A DNA stretch of 64,000 nucleotides from Ferrovibrio terrae (GCF_007197755.1 NZ_CP041636.1:3756001-3820000), one strand, 5' to 3'. Shown: positions 35,676-44,994, counted from the stretch's first letter. Notes: generated from the sequence alone by a model not told the origin. Numbers and translations are program-made.

Positions 35676-36314
35676 TTACCTCAGTAAAAAACTGCCGATG
35701 CCATACAGGCCGAAGCCGAGCATCAGCAGGCCCGAAGACCCATTGATCCATTTCAGGCCGCCATTGCCAAGGCGTTGGCGGAACGCACCGGCCAGCCCCG
35801 CCAGCGACAGCCACCAGACCGACGAACCGGCAAACACGCCGAGGACCAGCCACAGGGCCATCGCATTCGACAGGCCGAACGCGCCAATGCCGAAAAAGGC
35901 GAAGATGCCAAGGAAGGCGACGATGGTGATCGGATTGGTCGCCGTGAGAATGAAGGTGGACACGAAGCAGGCAATGGGCCGCTCGTTATAGGTGCGATCG
36001 GCCGAGACGGTCGGCTCCGGATGCAGCGCCGCGCGCAGCATGCGCCAGGCCATGAACAGCAGAAACAGGCCGCCGCAAAGGCGGAACGTCGCTTCATGCG
36101 CCTGCAGCCAGTTCGAGATCAGGCTGAGGCCGAAGGCGGCGACGCAGCCATAGGCGGCATCGGCGATGGCGGCGCCAAGGCCCGACATCAGGCCGGCGAT
36201 GCGGCCCTGGTGCAACGTGCGCTGCACACACAGCACGCCGACCGGACCAACCGGCGCAGCGATGATGAAGCCCGCCACAATGCCCTTGCCCAGCATCAGC
36301 AGGTTGTCCCACAC
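35676..36314 (-). CDS. LysE family amino-acid exporter
   Basis: A 212-residue inner-membrane protein of the LysE/RhtB exporter family with about six membrane segments. The N-terminal signature GIVAGFIIAAPVGPVGVLCVQRTL is characteristic, and the second half has the conserved FILTATNPITIVAFLGIFAF. The GTG at 36314 was preferred because GGAG lies eight bases upstream; the ATG at 36296 has no ribosome site and would shorten the first helix. The protein likely exports amino acids or small metabolites. It is the first gene of a unit with the aspartoacylase-family gene, which would suit deacylation followed by efflux of surplus amino acid. Confidence 0.85.
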   Translation of the reverse strand: MWDNLLMLGKGIVAGFIIAAPVGPVGVLCVQRTLHQGRIAGLMSGLGAAIADAAYGCVAAFGLSLISNWLQAHEATFRLCGGLFLLFMAWRMLRAALHPEPTVSADRTYNERPIACFVSTFILTATNPITIVAFLGIFAFFGIGAFGLSNAMALWLVLGVFAGSSVWWLSLAGLAGAFRQRLGNGGLKWINGSSGLLMLGFGLYGIGSFLLR

Positions 36315-36528
36315 CGCATCGAACTCCGAGAGATGAAAAGGCCGGGTGTCGCCCCACAAGGCATGCCCGGCGAATTGTGCAGTGCTGGCCTGTAGCATGC
36401 CGGTGCCCGCCGCGCAAACGCCGGGGGGATATTCTGGCCCCATGATATTTACTAAAACTGGAGCTTATTTTGGAGCCTGATGCCGGCTATCCCTTTGGCC
36501 GACAAGGAGTTCCCCCAAGGAGTCTACT

Positions 36529-37179
36529 GTGAACCAGATTGCCCCCAGCCCACGCAGCCGCGTCGTCCGTGTCGGCGACCGCGGCCATTACGATGCCGCC
36601 ACGCTGCACGCCATTCTCGATGCCGGGTATGTCTGCCATGTCGCTTTCGTGCATGACGGCCAGCCGATGGTGATCCCGACCGCCTACTGGCGCGAGGCCG
36701 ACCATCTCTACATCCACGGCTCGACCAAGAGCCGCATGGCCATGGCGCTGGCCACCGGCATCCCGGCCAGCGTCGCCGTCACGCTGCTCGACGGCCTGGT
36801 GCTGGCGCGTTCGGCCTTCCATCATTCGATGAACTACCGTTCGGTGGTGGCGATGGGCGTGTTCGAGAAAATTCCCGACGAGCACAAGATGGCGGCGCTG
36901 GAAGCCTTCACCGAGCGTGTGGCGCCCGGCCGCTGGGCCGACATCCGCGCGCCCAACAGGCAGGAGATGAAGGGCACCATGGTACTGCGCATGCCGCTGG
37001 ACGAAGCCTCGGCCAAAATCCGCAGCGGCCCGCCGAAAGACGACGCGGAGGACATGGCGATTCCGGCCTGGGCCGGCGTGCTGCCCTTCACCCAGGGCTT
37101 TGCCATGCCGGTACCCGATCCACAGCTGGGCGCCGGCGTGGCATTACCGGATTACCTGAGGACTTTGACCAGCCGCTGA
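36529..37179 (+). CDS. Pyridoxamine 5'-phosphate oxidase-like flavin-binding protein
   Basis: A 216-residue protein with a split-barrel FMN-binding fold of the PNPOx-like superfamily: CHVAFVHDGQPMVIPTAYWREADHLYIHGSTKSRMAMAL in the first half and YRSVVAMGVFEKIPDEHKMAALEAF in the second. The start is a GTG at 36529 preceded by AAGGAGT. Its 3' end overlaps the convergent MocR-type gene by 28 bases. Such proteins bind FMN, heme or other flavins; few have known substrates. Proximity to a PLP-dependent MocR regulator could suggest vitamin B6 context, but they are convergent, so this is weak. Confidence 0.82.
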   Translation: MNQIAPSPRSRVVRVGDRGHYDAATLHAILDAGYVCHVAFVHDGQPMVIPTAYWREADHLYIHGSTKSRMAMALATGIPASVAVTLLDGLVLARSAFHHSMNYRSVVAMGVFEKIPDEHKMAALEAFTERVAPGRWADIRAPNRQEMKGTMVLRMPLDEASAKIRSGPPKDDAEDMAIPAWAGVLPFTQGFAMPVPDPQLGAGVALPDYLRTLTSR

Positions 37180-38624
37180 ACCGCCACATCCAGCTCGTTT
37201 TCAGGAAACGCGGCAAAGCCCAGCACCAGACCGCTGACCGGGCGGGCGATGGCATAGCGCGACAGCGGCATCGCGCTCAGCCCGGCCGCCCGTATGGCTT
37301 CGACAGCGGCGCGGTCGTCTCTGCCGTCACGGAAGCGCACGGCCAGATGCAGGCCGGCCTCGGTGGCGCCGATCTCGAACAGGTCAGCCGCCTCGCGCTG
37401 CAGGGCCGCCAGCAGGGTGGCGCGACGCTTGCGGTACAGCACACGCATGCGCCGCACATGCTGCGCCAGGTGGCCCTCGGCGATGAAGCGCGCCAGCACC
37501 GCCTGGGAGGCCGGCGGGGCAAACCCGTCGGCGGTCGCCTTCAGCCGCAGGAAGCCCTCCACCAGCGCCGGCGGCAGCACCACATAACCAAGCCGCAAAC
37601 CGGGGAACAGCACCTTGCTGAAGGTGCCGACATAAAGCACGCGCTCGCCGCCATCGAGCCCCTGCAGGGCCTGCAGCGGCGGGCCGCCATAGCGGAACTC
37701 GCAATCGTAGTCGTCCTCAACGATCCACAGGTTACGGGCGCGCGCCTCGGCGAGCAGGGCGAGCCGGCGCGCCAGCGGCAAGGTCATGCCGAGCGGGAAC
37801 TGGTGCGAGGGGGTCAGCATCACCAGCTTGGGCGCCGGCTGCAATTTGGCCAGCGCGGCCGGGTCGAAGCCCTGGGCATCGACCGGCACCGGATGCAGCT
37901 TCGCCCCCACTCCGGCCAGCGCCTCCCGGAGGCCGACATAGCCGGGGTCCTCCACCGCCACGGCGTCGCCCGGATCGAGCAGCAGCCGGCCGATCAGGTC
38001 GAGCGCCTGCTGGGCCCCGGAGACGACCACGATGGTCTCCGGCGTGCAGACGACACCCCGGGAATTTGTCAGATAACCTGACAACTCCTGGCGCAATTCG
38101 GGCAGGCCCTGGGCCGGGCCGTTGGCCAGCAGCCGGGCGGCCCCGGCCCCGCGCAGGGTCTGGGCGGTCAGCCGCCGCCACAGGTCGAGGGGGAATTCGT
38201 CCAGCGCCAGCGGCCCGGTCGCGAAGGGTCGGGCCGGAAACTGGCCGGGAAAAGTCTCGCCTTCCGCGTGTAGCTGGGTGAAGCGATCCGAGCGGCGTGA
38301 CAGGACCGGTTCGGAGGATTTGGCTGCCCCGTCGATCATGCCTTCTGGCGGCAGGTCGGCCGCCACGAACAGCCCGGCACCCCGGCGGCTGTCCAGGTAG
38401 CCTTCCGCCACCAGCCGCTCGATGGCGGCCATCACGGTATTGCGGCCAAGCCCCAGCTCGGCCGCCAGTGTCCGGCTGGAGGGCAGGCGTTCGCTGGGCG
38501 ACCACTCCCCAGCCAGCACGGCCTTGCGGATCGCGGCGTATAACTGCTCCTGCAGGCTCGGATCGCCGGGGCCTCTGGCTGGCCGAAACCAGCCGATAAA
38601 TCGTCCTGCGGCACGGCGCGCCAT
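37152..38624 (-). CDS. MocR/PdxR family transcriptional regulator with aminotransferase domain
   Basis: A 490-residue regulator. Residues about 18-90 form a GntR-type winged helix (LQEQLYAAIRKAVLAGEWSPSERLPSSRTLAAELGLGRNTV), and the rest is a fold-type I aminotransferase-like domain with PLP lysine in GTFSKVLFPGLRLGY and the PLP-binding DDYDCEFRYGG. MocR-type proteins use PLP or an aminated ligand as effector; PdxR controls B6 synthesis, others control taurine, GABA or amino-acid genes. The region upstream of the ATG at 38624 is extremely AT-rich with palindromes that are candidate operators. No obvious target gene is divergent from it. Confidence 0.9.
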   Translation of the reverse strand: MARRAAGRFIGWFRPARGPGDPSLQEQLYAAIRKAVLAGEWSPSERLPSSRTLAAELGLGRNTVMAAIERLVAEGYLDSRRGAGLFVAADLPPEGMIDGAAKSSEPVLSRRSDRFTQLHAEGETFPGQFPARPFATGPLALDEFPLDLWRRLTAQTLRGAGAARLLANGPAQGLPELRQELSGYLTNSRGVVCTPETIVVVSGAQQALDLIGRLLLDPGDAVAVEDPGYVGLREALAGVGAKLHPVPVDAQGFDPAALAKLQPAPKLVMLTPSHQFPLGMTLPLARRLALLAEARARNLWIVEDDYDCEFRYGGPPLQALQGLDGGERVLYVGTFSKVLFPGLRLGYVVLPPALVEGFLRLKATADGFAPPASQAVLARFIAEGHLAQHVRRMRVLYRKRRATLLAALQREAADLFEIGATEAGLHLAVRFRDGRDDRAAVEAIRAAGLSAMPLSRYAIARPVSGLVLGFAAFPENELDVAVQRLVKVLR

Positions 38625-38647
38625 CAGATCTCACACTTCAGATTATT

Positions 38648-38688
38648 TATATTATATAATATACTGTTCCTATTATATTTTTTATAAT
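38648..38688. promoter_or_regulatory. AT-rich palindromic block upstream of the MocR-type gene
   Basis: TATATTATATAATATA at 38648-38663 is a perfect 16-bp palindrome. ATTATA and TATAAT at 38672-38688 form a second inverted repeat around five T residues. The whole 85-base gap is almost free of G and C in a GC-rich setting. It must contain the promoter of the MocR-type gene and may be its autoregulatory operator. Confidence 0.5.
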
Positions 38689-38709
38689 TACAATTTTGTA
38701 TCTTGAACA

Positions 38710-39402
38710 TCATGGATGAAAGACCGGCACGCCAAGCAGCTTCTCATGCCCATATATAAATACCCCGTAAAGTACTGCAGAAATTAAAATATCCAGAATT
38801 CTGATATCCGACCATCTGAGCCGTACTTTGCCCTGCAAAACCGCCTGCAGCGGCCAGATCGAGGTTTTCTCTCTAAATCTTTGCCATTGCTCGCCGAATT
38901 GCGCTGCACGCTTGCGATCAATGGACATCATCCCGTTCAGCGCCGTCACCAGGATCGCGCCGGCCAGCAGCCAGTGTGCCGCATCGCCGTTGGCGATCAT
39001 GTGGCTCCCTGCCCACAGGCTGAAGGCCCAGAGCATTGGATGCCGCGTGAGTTTCGTCATGCCCCGCACCGGCAGCTCGCCCTTCAGCACCATGTCGGGA
39101 CCGGCCATGGTCGGATTGCTGGCGCGCAGGCTGCCGACCAGCAGCAGCACGGCGACCGGCATGACCAGCAGCGGCATCAGCGCGAGCGTCGAACTGACTG
39201 GCCAGAATTCCACATAAGGTGCCCGGCCGTAGGTCCAGATCAGGGCCGCCAGAGCCACGGCGCTCAGCACCGAGAACAACCCACGGTAGCCGGGCAGACC
39301 GAGCCGGTGGACGAGACCCGGCCGCAGCGGACCGGCCACGACGACATGCAGCAGCACCCAGGCGAGCGCCGCCAAAGCCAGAGGCATCAGACTGGGAAAC
39401 AT
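38710..39402 (-). CDS. NnrU family membrane protein
   Basis: A 230-residue integral membrane protein with about six hydrophobic segments. The segments LKGELPVRGMTKLTRHPMLWAFSLWAGSHMIANGD and GMMSIDRKRAAQFGEQWQRFREKTSIWPLQAVLQG match NnrU proteins, which are related to isoprenylcysteine methyltransferase-like membrane enzymes. NnrU was named from denitrification gene clusters, but many family members, like this one, are in other contexts. A GAGGAGGAC site precedes the ATG at 39402. It follows the Sel1-repeat gene by 13 bases in the same direction and is probably cotranscribed. Confidence 0.83.
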   Translation of the reverse strand: MFPSLMPLALAALAWVLLHVVVAGPLRPGLVHRLGLPGYRGLFSVLSAVALAALIWTYGRAPYVEFWPVSSTLALMPLLVMPVAVLLLVGSLRASNPTMAGPDMVLKGELPVRGMTKLTRHPMLWAFSLWAGSHMIANGDAAHWLLAGAILVTALNGMMSIDRKRAAQFGEQWQRFREKTSIWPLQAVLQGKVRLRWSDIRILDILISAVLYGVFIYGHEKLLGVPVFHP

Positions 39403-39415
39403 GCGGTCCTCCTCG

Positions 39416-41224
39416 CTATTCGTCTTCCCGCTCGCGGCGGATGCCGGCGGCGAGTTGCTGCGCCATAGCCTGGGCGCGGGCCAATTCTGACGGCAGCAGC
39501 CGGCTTTCGATGTAGCGGCGGTTACCGCCGGCTTCGGCCATGCCGTATTCCTCGGCCAGCCGCAGATAGGCCCAGGCCAGCGCCGGGTCGGCCGGCCGCC
39601 CCTCACCGCGATAGGTCAGGTCGCCCAGCACGAACAGCGCCTCGGGATGGCCCTGTTTCGCGGCCCGGTCGAGCCAGCGCCGGGCGGCAGCCGGATCCGC
39701 CGCGCCGCCCTCGCCGGCCTCCAGCATGCGGGCAAGCTGGAACTGCGCGTCCGAATTGCCGCCCTCCGCCCCGATGCCATACCAGTGGCGGGCCGCCGGG
39801 ATATCAGCCTTGATGCCCTCGCCGGCCTCGAGATAGGCGGCGTATTTGAAAGCCCCCGAGGCATGACCGTTTTCGGCCGCACGGCGGAACCAGCGGATCG
39901 CCGCCGGCAGATCCTTCCTGGTGCCCTGCCAGCCCTGTTCCTGCCACAACCCCCAGCGGAACTGTGACGGCGCATAGCCGGCCTCGGCCTGCGCCGCGAT
40001 CAGCGTCTGCGCCCGCGCCGGATCGGCCGGCCGGCCGCGCCCGGTGGCGAGATAGGTGGCGAAATTGTTCACCGCGGCGCCATGGCCCTGGGCGACGGCC
40101 TTTTCCCACCAGTCCATCGCCGCTGTCTGGTCGGCCGGCACGCCATCGCCGTTGAACAGCAGACCGGCCAGCAAACTCTGCGCATCGGCGATGCCGCCCT
40201 CGGCCGCGCGCTGCAGATAGGGTCGTGCGGCGCTACGGTCGCGCGGACCGCCTTCGGCCTTGAACAGCATCTGCCCGGCGAGGCCGGCGGCTGGGATATG
40301 TCCCATATCTGCTGCGCGGAGCGCAGCCTGGCGCGCCAACACCTGATTATGCATGCCGTATTGCGGGTCATTGTGCAGCAGCGCGAGATTGTACCAGCCG
40401 CTCGGCTCACCCTGTTCGCCGGCTGTGGCGAATGCCGATGCCGCGCGGCGCGGATCGCGTGATGTGCCAAAACCGGCCATGTGGTAGCGGCCCAGCTCGT
40501 TGAGCGCCACGGCGAGATCGGCGTTCGCCGCGCGACGCACCAGAGCAAAGCCGCGGCCCGCCTGCGCCTCGTCGCGGGCCTCATAAATCAGATATGCCAG
40601 ATAGGTTTCGGCAAGGGGATGGCCCTGCTCCGCCGCCTCGTCTAGCAGTTTGCGCCCGCGCGCCGGATCGGCGGCAATCACTTCGCCCTCGATCAGGAAC
40701 CGCCCCAGGCGGTAACGTGCATTCGTCGCGCCGGCCGCAACCGCGCGCTCCAGCAGCGCCATCGCCTCGGCTGTTTCCGCCGGCCGCTGATGCAGTACCA
40801 ACTCGGCCATATTGGCCCAGGCTGAGGCTTCACCAGCTTCGCCGGCGCGGCGCAGAGCCTTTTCCGCGCCCGCGACATCCACCGGACCGCCGGCGCCAAC
40901 GCTGAGCATGTAGCCCAGACTGGCCAGCGCACGGATATGATTCTGCGCCGCCGCCTTCGCAAACCAGCTGCGCGCGGCGGCATCGTTGCGCGGGGTGCCG
41001 AGCGAGAACTGGTACGCAATCCCGACCTGGTATTGCGCGTCGGCATCACCCGCCTCGGCGCGGCGCAGCAGCGCGGGCAGATCATCGACGGGCGCTGCCG
41101 AGGGCGATTGCGGCACCGAGAAACGGTCGCTCGGCCGTGCGGTGGCCTCTGCGGCCAGCAGCAGCGCGAGAACGGACACCGACAGCGCCAGCAAGCGGGC
41201 GCGACGGGAAAAACGAGAAATCAT
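39416..41224 (-). CDS. Exported Sel1-repeat protein
   Basis: A 602-residue protein with an N-terminal signal peptide (LLALSVSVLALLLAAEATA, cleavage near residue 30) followed by an array of Sel1-like (SLR) repeats filling almost the entire chain. Each unit of about 36 residues contains the AQ/A-LG-Y-G-V-D-A-A-W-KAA pattern, for example GDADAQYQVGIAYQFSLGTP and ADAQSLLAGLLFNGDGVPAD. I count more than a dozen units. SLR proteins scaffold envelope or signalling complexes. The ATG at 41224 was chosen over an upstream TTG. Its gene begins two bases after the stop of a small unknown gene and is followed by the NnrU gene. Confidence 0.87.
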   Translation of the reverse strand: MISRFSRRARLLALSVSVLALLLAAEATARPSDRFSVPQSPSAAPVDDLPALLRRAEAGDADAQYQVGIAYQFSLGTPRNDAAARSWFAKAAAQNHIRALASLGYMLSVGAGGPVDVAGAEKALRRAGEAGEASAWANMAELVLHQRPAETAEAMALLERAVAAGATNARYRLGRFLIEGEVIAADPARGRKLLDEAAEQGHPLAETYLAYLIYEARDEAQAGRGFALVRRAANADLAVALNELGRYHMAGFGTSRDPRRAASAFATAGEQGEPSGWYNLALLHNDPQYGMHNQVLARQAALRAADMGHIPAAGLAGQMLFKAEGGPRDRSAARPYLQRAAEGGIADAQSLLAGLLFNGDGVPADQTAAMDWWEKAVAQGHGAAVNNFATYLATGRGRPADPARAQTLIAAQAEAGYAPSQFRWGLWQEQGWQGTRKDLPAAIRWFRRAAENGHASGAFKYAAYLEAGEGIKADIPAARHWYGIGAEGGNSDAQFQLARMLEAGEGGAADPAAARRWLDRAAKQGHPEALFVLGDLTYRGEGRPADPALAWAYLRLAEEYGMAEAGGNRRYIESRLLPSELARAQAMAQQLAAGIRREREDE

Positions 41225-41226
41225 GA

Positions 41227-41490
41227 TCAATGCCTGATGTCGAACAGCGCGCGGCCCGAAGATGTCAGCTTGCAGACAAGCCAGTCGGGCTTGATGGGGT
41301 TTTCAAACCACGGCTCGGCCCAGCCGGCCTTGACGCAGGATTCGATGGTATGCGTGCTGATCTGCTGTCCATGTTCGTCAAACAGCGGCAGCTTGCCACC
41401 CGGCTGACGCAGGCCGCGCCGCAGATAGCGCAATTGCGCCTCCGACGGTTTGCCCTGAGCCATGCGAACGAACCGGCTGTGATCGGTCAT
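41227..41490 (-). CDS. Small protein of unknown function
   Basis: An 87-residue protein starting MTDHSRFVRMAQGKPSEAQ behind a GGAGG ribosome site. The sequence SEAQLRYLRRGLRQPGGKLPLFDEHGQQISTHTIESCVKAGWAEPW followed by a short LVCKLTSSGRALF segment looks like a small winged-helix-type fold, but I cannot assign a family. It has no signal peptide. It leads a putative operon with the Sel1-repeat and NnrU genes. The opposite-strand permease gene begins 107 bases away. Confidence 0.65.
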   Translation of the reverse strand: MTDHSRFVRMAQGKPSEAQLRYLRRGLRQPGGKLPLFDEHGQQISTHTIESCVKAGWAEPWFENPIKPDWLVCKLTSSGRALFDIRH

Positions 41491-41581
41491 CGCCCCCTCC
41501 TGCACGGCAGTATCCTATGTGATGGGCCGCCCGGCCGGCAACACCAGCCATACCGCCGAACGGTTCATCGGACCGAACATT

Positions 41582-41596
41582 TGCGAATGGATCGCA
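41582..41596. promoter_or_regulatory. TGCGA-N5-TCGCA inverted repeat before the iron permease gene
   Basis: TGCGAATGGATCGCA is a 5-5-5 inverted repeat ending one base before the permease ATG. It has the same architecture as TGCAAATGACTTGCA at 47351-47365 in front of the iron-binding protein gene. Together they suggest an iron-responsive regulator such as Fur. Confidence 0.55.
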
Positions 41597-41597
41597 C

Positions 41598-43310
41598 ATG
41601 GCTTACATCAGGGCAGTGACCGATCTTGCCGCCCCCCCCTCTCTGCCCTCCACTTCGCTGCTGCCCCTGCGCAACCGCCAGACAGCCGCATGGCTGGCCT
41701 TTGCCGCACTGGTCGCCCTGGTGATCGCGGCCCCCATTCTGGCCATCCTGATCAATCTCGGCCGGCCGGCACCCGATGTGTGGCAGCATCTGGTCTCCAC
41801 CGTATTGCCCGAAATGCTGCGCAATACCGTGCTGATGATGGTCGGCGTCGGACTGGGCGCAATGGTGATCGGCACCGGTTGCGCCTGGCTGGTCACGATG
41901 ACGGAGTTTCCCGGCCGGCGCCTGCTGTCCTGGGCGCTGTTCCTGCCGCTCGCCATGCCAGCCTATGTCAGCGCCTTCGTCTACAGCGACCTGCTGCAAT
42001 TCGCCGGGCCGGTGCAGACCGCCTTGCGCCATGCCTTCGGCTGGCAGCGCGGCGATTACTGGTTCCCCGATTTCATGTCGCTGAATGGTGCAATCGCGCT
42101 CTTCGTCTTCGGCTTCTATCCTTACGTCTTCATGCTGGCGCGCGCCGCCTTCCTCGATCAGTCGGTCTGCGTGCTGGAAGTCGGCCGCACGCTGGGCCTG
42201 GGGCCGTGGACGCGCTTCTGGCGCATTGCGCTGCCACTGGCACGCCCGATGATCGCCGGCGGCGTGGCGCTGGTGCTGATGGAGACGCTGGCCGATTTCG
42301 GCGCGGTCAGCTGGCTTGGCGTGCCCACCTTCACCACCGCGATCTATCGCACCTGGTTCGGCATGGGAGATGTGACAGCCGCCGCGCAGCTGGCGGCCGT
42401 GTTGCTGATCTTCGTACTGGCCGCAGTGATGCTGGAACGCGCCAGCCGGCAAGCCAAGCGATTTCATCACACCTCGGCGCGCACACGACCGCTGCCGCTG
42501 CGCCCGCTGCGGCCGCTGCAGGCGACACTTGCGATCCTCGCCTGCTTCCTGCCGATCCTGCTGGGTTTCCTGCTGCCCGGCGGCTGGCTGTTCCATCTGG
42601 CATGGGTCGAAGGCGATGGTTTCAGCTTCGGCCGGCTCGCCGGCTTCACCGTCAACAGCTTCGTTCTCGCCGGCGTTTCCGCCGTGTTGCTGATCGTGGT
42701 GGCGCTCGGCCTTGCCTACATGCATCGCGTCGCCAACAACCGGGCCGCCAGCTGGCTGATCCGGCTCGCGACCATGGGCTATGCCGTGCCGGGTTCGGTG
42801 ATCGCCATCGGCGTGCTGTTGCCACTGGCCGCTTTCGATCATGTCGTCGACCACTGGGCCTACAGCCTGTTCGGCGTTTCCTCCGGCCTGCTGCTAAGCG
42901 GCACGGTGGCGGCACTGTTCTATGCCTACCTGGTGCGTTTCCTGGCGGTGGCCTTCAACGCGGTCGATGGCGGCTTGCACCGCATACGGCCAAGCCTCGA
43001 CCAAGCCGCCCGCGTACTGGGTGAAACGCCGCTGGGTGTTGTGCGCCGGGTGCATGCCCCGCTGCTGCGCGGCAGCCTGATGACCGCCGCCCTGCTGGTT
43101 TTCGTCGACGTCCTGAAGGAATTGCCCGCCACGATGATCGTGCGGCCCTTCGATTTTGATACTTTAGCGGTCCGGGTCTACCAACTGGCCAGCGATGAAC
43201 GGCTGGCCGAGGCCTCGACCGGGTCGCTGATCATTGTGGCCGTAAGCCTCATTCCCGTAATCTGGCTGCATAGAGTGGTGGCACGGTCTCGCCCGGGCGA
43301 TTCGCCCTGA
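41598..43310 (+). CDS. Ferric-iron-type ABC transporter permease (FbpB-like)
   Basis: A 570-residue permease made of two fused halves, each with about six membrane segments and an EAA loop: LEVGRTLGLGPWTRFWRIALPLARP in the first half and DQAARVLGETPLGVVRRVHAPLLRG in the second. This double architecture is typical of FbpB/SfuB-type permeases for Fe3+ (or thiamine/phosphonate relatives). The ATG at 41598 is the only methionine before the first helix, and there is no ribosome site because an inverted repeat occupies that position. No ATPase gene is next to it. The likely partner binding protein lies at 46270-47328 on the other strand. Confidence 0.87.
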   Translation: MAYIRAVTDLAAPPSLPSTSLLPLRNRQTAAWLAFAALVALVIAAPILAILINLGRPAPDVWQHLVSTVLPEMLRNTVLMMVGVGLGAMVIGTGCAWLVTMTEFPGRRLLSWALFLPLAMPAYVSAFVYSDLLQFAGPVQTALRHAFGWQRGDYWFPDFMSLNGAIALFVFGFYPYVFMLARAAFLDQSVCVLEVGRTLGLGPWTRFWRIALPLARPMIAGGVALVLMETLADFGAVSWLGVPTFTTAIYRTWFGMGDVTAAAQLAAVLLIFVLAAVMLERASRQAKRFHHTSARTRPLPLRPLRPLQATLAILACFLPILLGFLLPGGWLFHLAWVEGDGFSFGRLAGFTVNSFVLAGVSAVLLIVVALGLAYMHRVANNRAASWLIRLATMGYAVPGSVIAIGVLLPLAAFDHVVDHWAYSLFGVSSGLLLSGTVAALFYAYLVRFLAVAFNAVDGGLHRIRPSLDQAARVLGETPLGVVRRVHAPLLRGSLMTAALLVFVDVLKELPATMIVRPFDFDTLAVRVYQLASDERLAEASTGSLIIVAVSLIPVIWLHRVVARSRPGDSP

Positions 43311-43393
43311 GGGCGTCATCCGGCAATCGTCACACAGATGCAGTATAATGCGGCCATCCGGCCAGTCCCGGATGCGTGCAGGGTTTGAGGATC

Positions 43394-44944
43394 ATGACGA
43401 ATCCAGTGAGTGACATGCTGATGCAGCAGGCCGGTGCCGGCGCCGATCCGGTGGCGACTGCCGTGGCCTTGGCCAATCAGGGCCAGCTCGATACCGCGCA
43501 GCAGATGCTGCAGGATGTGCTGAAGCGCGCTCCCAATCATCCCGAAGCCTGGTTCCGGCTCGGCCAGATCCACAACAGCCGTGGCGACGTCAAGCAGGCG
43601 ATTGCTGCCTTCAAGCGTACGGTCGGCATCCTGCCGCAGGCGCCCGAAGGGCATGTGCATCTGGGCAATGCCTATCTGCGCCATGGTCGCCTCAGTCAGG
43701 CGCTGCAGGCGTATCGCGACGGCCTGAAGGTGCATCCTTCCTACGCGCTGTTGCATTTCAACCTCGGCGTCGCACTCAAGCAGTCTGGCGATACGGACGC
43801 GGCGATCGCCAGCTACAGCACCTCGCTCGGCCTCGAACCGAATTACGCGCAATGCCATTTCAGCCTGGGTAATGCCCTGCGCGAAAGCGGCAGGCTGCAG
43901 GAGGCGGAAGCAAGCTATCGCCGCGCCATCGAACTGCAACCCGACTTTACCGGCGCGCATGTCAATCTCAGCGGCCTGCTGGCGACTCAGGAGAATCATC
44001 TCGGCGCGCTGGAAGCGGGCTTCGCCGCGCTGAGGCTGGCCCCCAGCCAGCCCGACGCGCTGCGGAATGTCTCGACCTCGCTGTACAAGCTCGGTCGCTT
44101 TGAGGAAGGCGTGAAGCTCGCCATGCATGCCCTCGCCGTCCTGTCGGGCGAGACGATGTTCCAGTATCACATGGGCGAAATGCTTTACGGCATGGTGCGC
44201 AGCGGCGACGAAGCGCAGGCGCGCGAACATGCCGAGCGCTGGAAGACCGCCTTCCCGAACGACGCCGTGGCGCAGCATATGGCTTCCGCCGTGCTGGGCG
44301 GTCAGGTGCCGGAGCGCGCCGGCGACTCTTACGTGCGCGAAACCTTCGACCGCTTCGCCGACGATTTCGAAAAGGTGCTGGGTGGTCTCGGCTATCGCGT
44401 GCCGGAAATCCTGTGCGCCGCGATCGCCGAGCAGATGCCGGGCCGTACCGGTCTGTCGGTGCTGGATGCCGGCTGCGGCACCGGCCTCTGCGCGCCCTTC
44501 CTGCGTCCGGCGGCAAAGTCGCTGGTCGGCGTCGATCTCAGCGGCGGCATGCTGGAGAAGGCGCGGGCGCGCAAAATCTACGATGCGCTGCATGAGGCAG
44601 AACTCGGCAGCTTCCTCGCCAGGACCCCTGATCGCTATGACGTCTCGGTGGCCGCCGACGTGTTTTGCTATTTCGGCGCTTTGACGCCGAGCTTCAGCGC
44701 ACTGGCGGCGAAGATGACGCAGAACGGCGTGTTCGGTTTCACGGTCGAGGCCATGCCGGAAGGCGTGACTGCCGCCGAAGGCTATCGCCTCGGTGCGACC
44801 GGACGTTACCAGCATGATGAAGCTTACGTGAAACACGCGCTGGAACAGGCTGGCTTCAGCCTGCTGCGCTTCGACCAGACTCACGGCCGTGAAGAGATGG
44901 GCCAGCCGGTGCCATGCTTCATGGTTCTGGCCAGACGAAGCTGA
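43394..44944 (+). CDS. TPR-repeat methyltransferase
   Basis: A 516-residue protein. Residues about 20-290 consist of tetratricopeptide repeats (PEAWFRLGQIHNSRGDVKQAIAAFKRTV and similar 34-residue units, about seven). The C-terminal 220 residues form a SAM-dependent methyltransferase with motif I LSVLDAGCGTGLCAPFLRP and motif II VGVDLSGGMLEKARA. The TPR array presumably recruits a protein or nucleoprotein substrate. Combinations like this occur in proteobacteria, with uncharacterised targets. The ATG at 43394 has a TGAGGA site. The following gene for an unknown protein begins 50 bases later and may share the transcript. Confidence 0.88.
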   Translation: MTNPVSDMLMQQAGAGADPVATAVALANQGQLDTAQQMLQDVLKRAPNHPEAWFRLGQIHNSRGDVKQAIAAFKRTVGILPQAPEGHVHLGNAYLRHGRLSQALQAYRDGLKVHPSYALLHFNLGVALKQSGDTDAAIASYSTSLGLEPNYAQCHFSLGNALRESGRLQEAEASYRRAIELQPDFTGAHVNLSGLLATQENHLGALEAGFAALRLAPSQPDALRNVSTSLYKLGRFEEGVKLAMHALAVLSGETMFQYHMGEMLYGMVRSGDEAQAREHAERWKTAFPNDAVAQHMASAVLGGQVPERAGDSYVRETFDRFADDFEKVLGGLGYRVPEILCAAIAEQMPGRTGLSVLDAGCGTGLCAPFLRPAAKSLVGVDLSGGMLEKARARKIYDALHEAELGSFLARTPDRYDVSVAADVFCYFGALTPSFSALAAKMTQNGVFGFTVEAMPEGVTAAEGYRLGATGRYQHDEAYVKHALEQAGFSLLRFDQTHGREEMGQPVPCFMVLARRS

Positions 44945-44994
44945 CCGGCATCTGACGGCACACCGGACGGCAGGATGATCATGATAGGGCGATC

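Noticed and set aside
36294-36296. ATG as start for the LysE-type exporter
   Set aside because: There is no ribosome site, whereas the GTG at 36314 has GGAG eight bases upstream and gives the usual N-terminal length.
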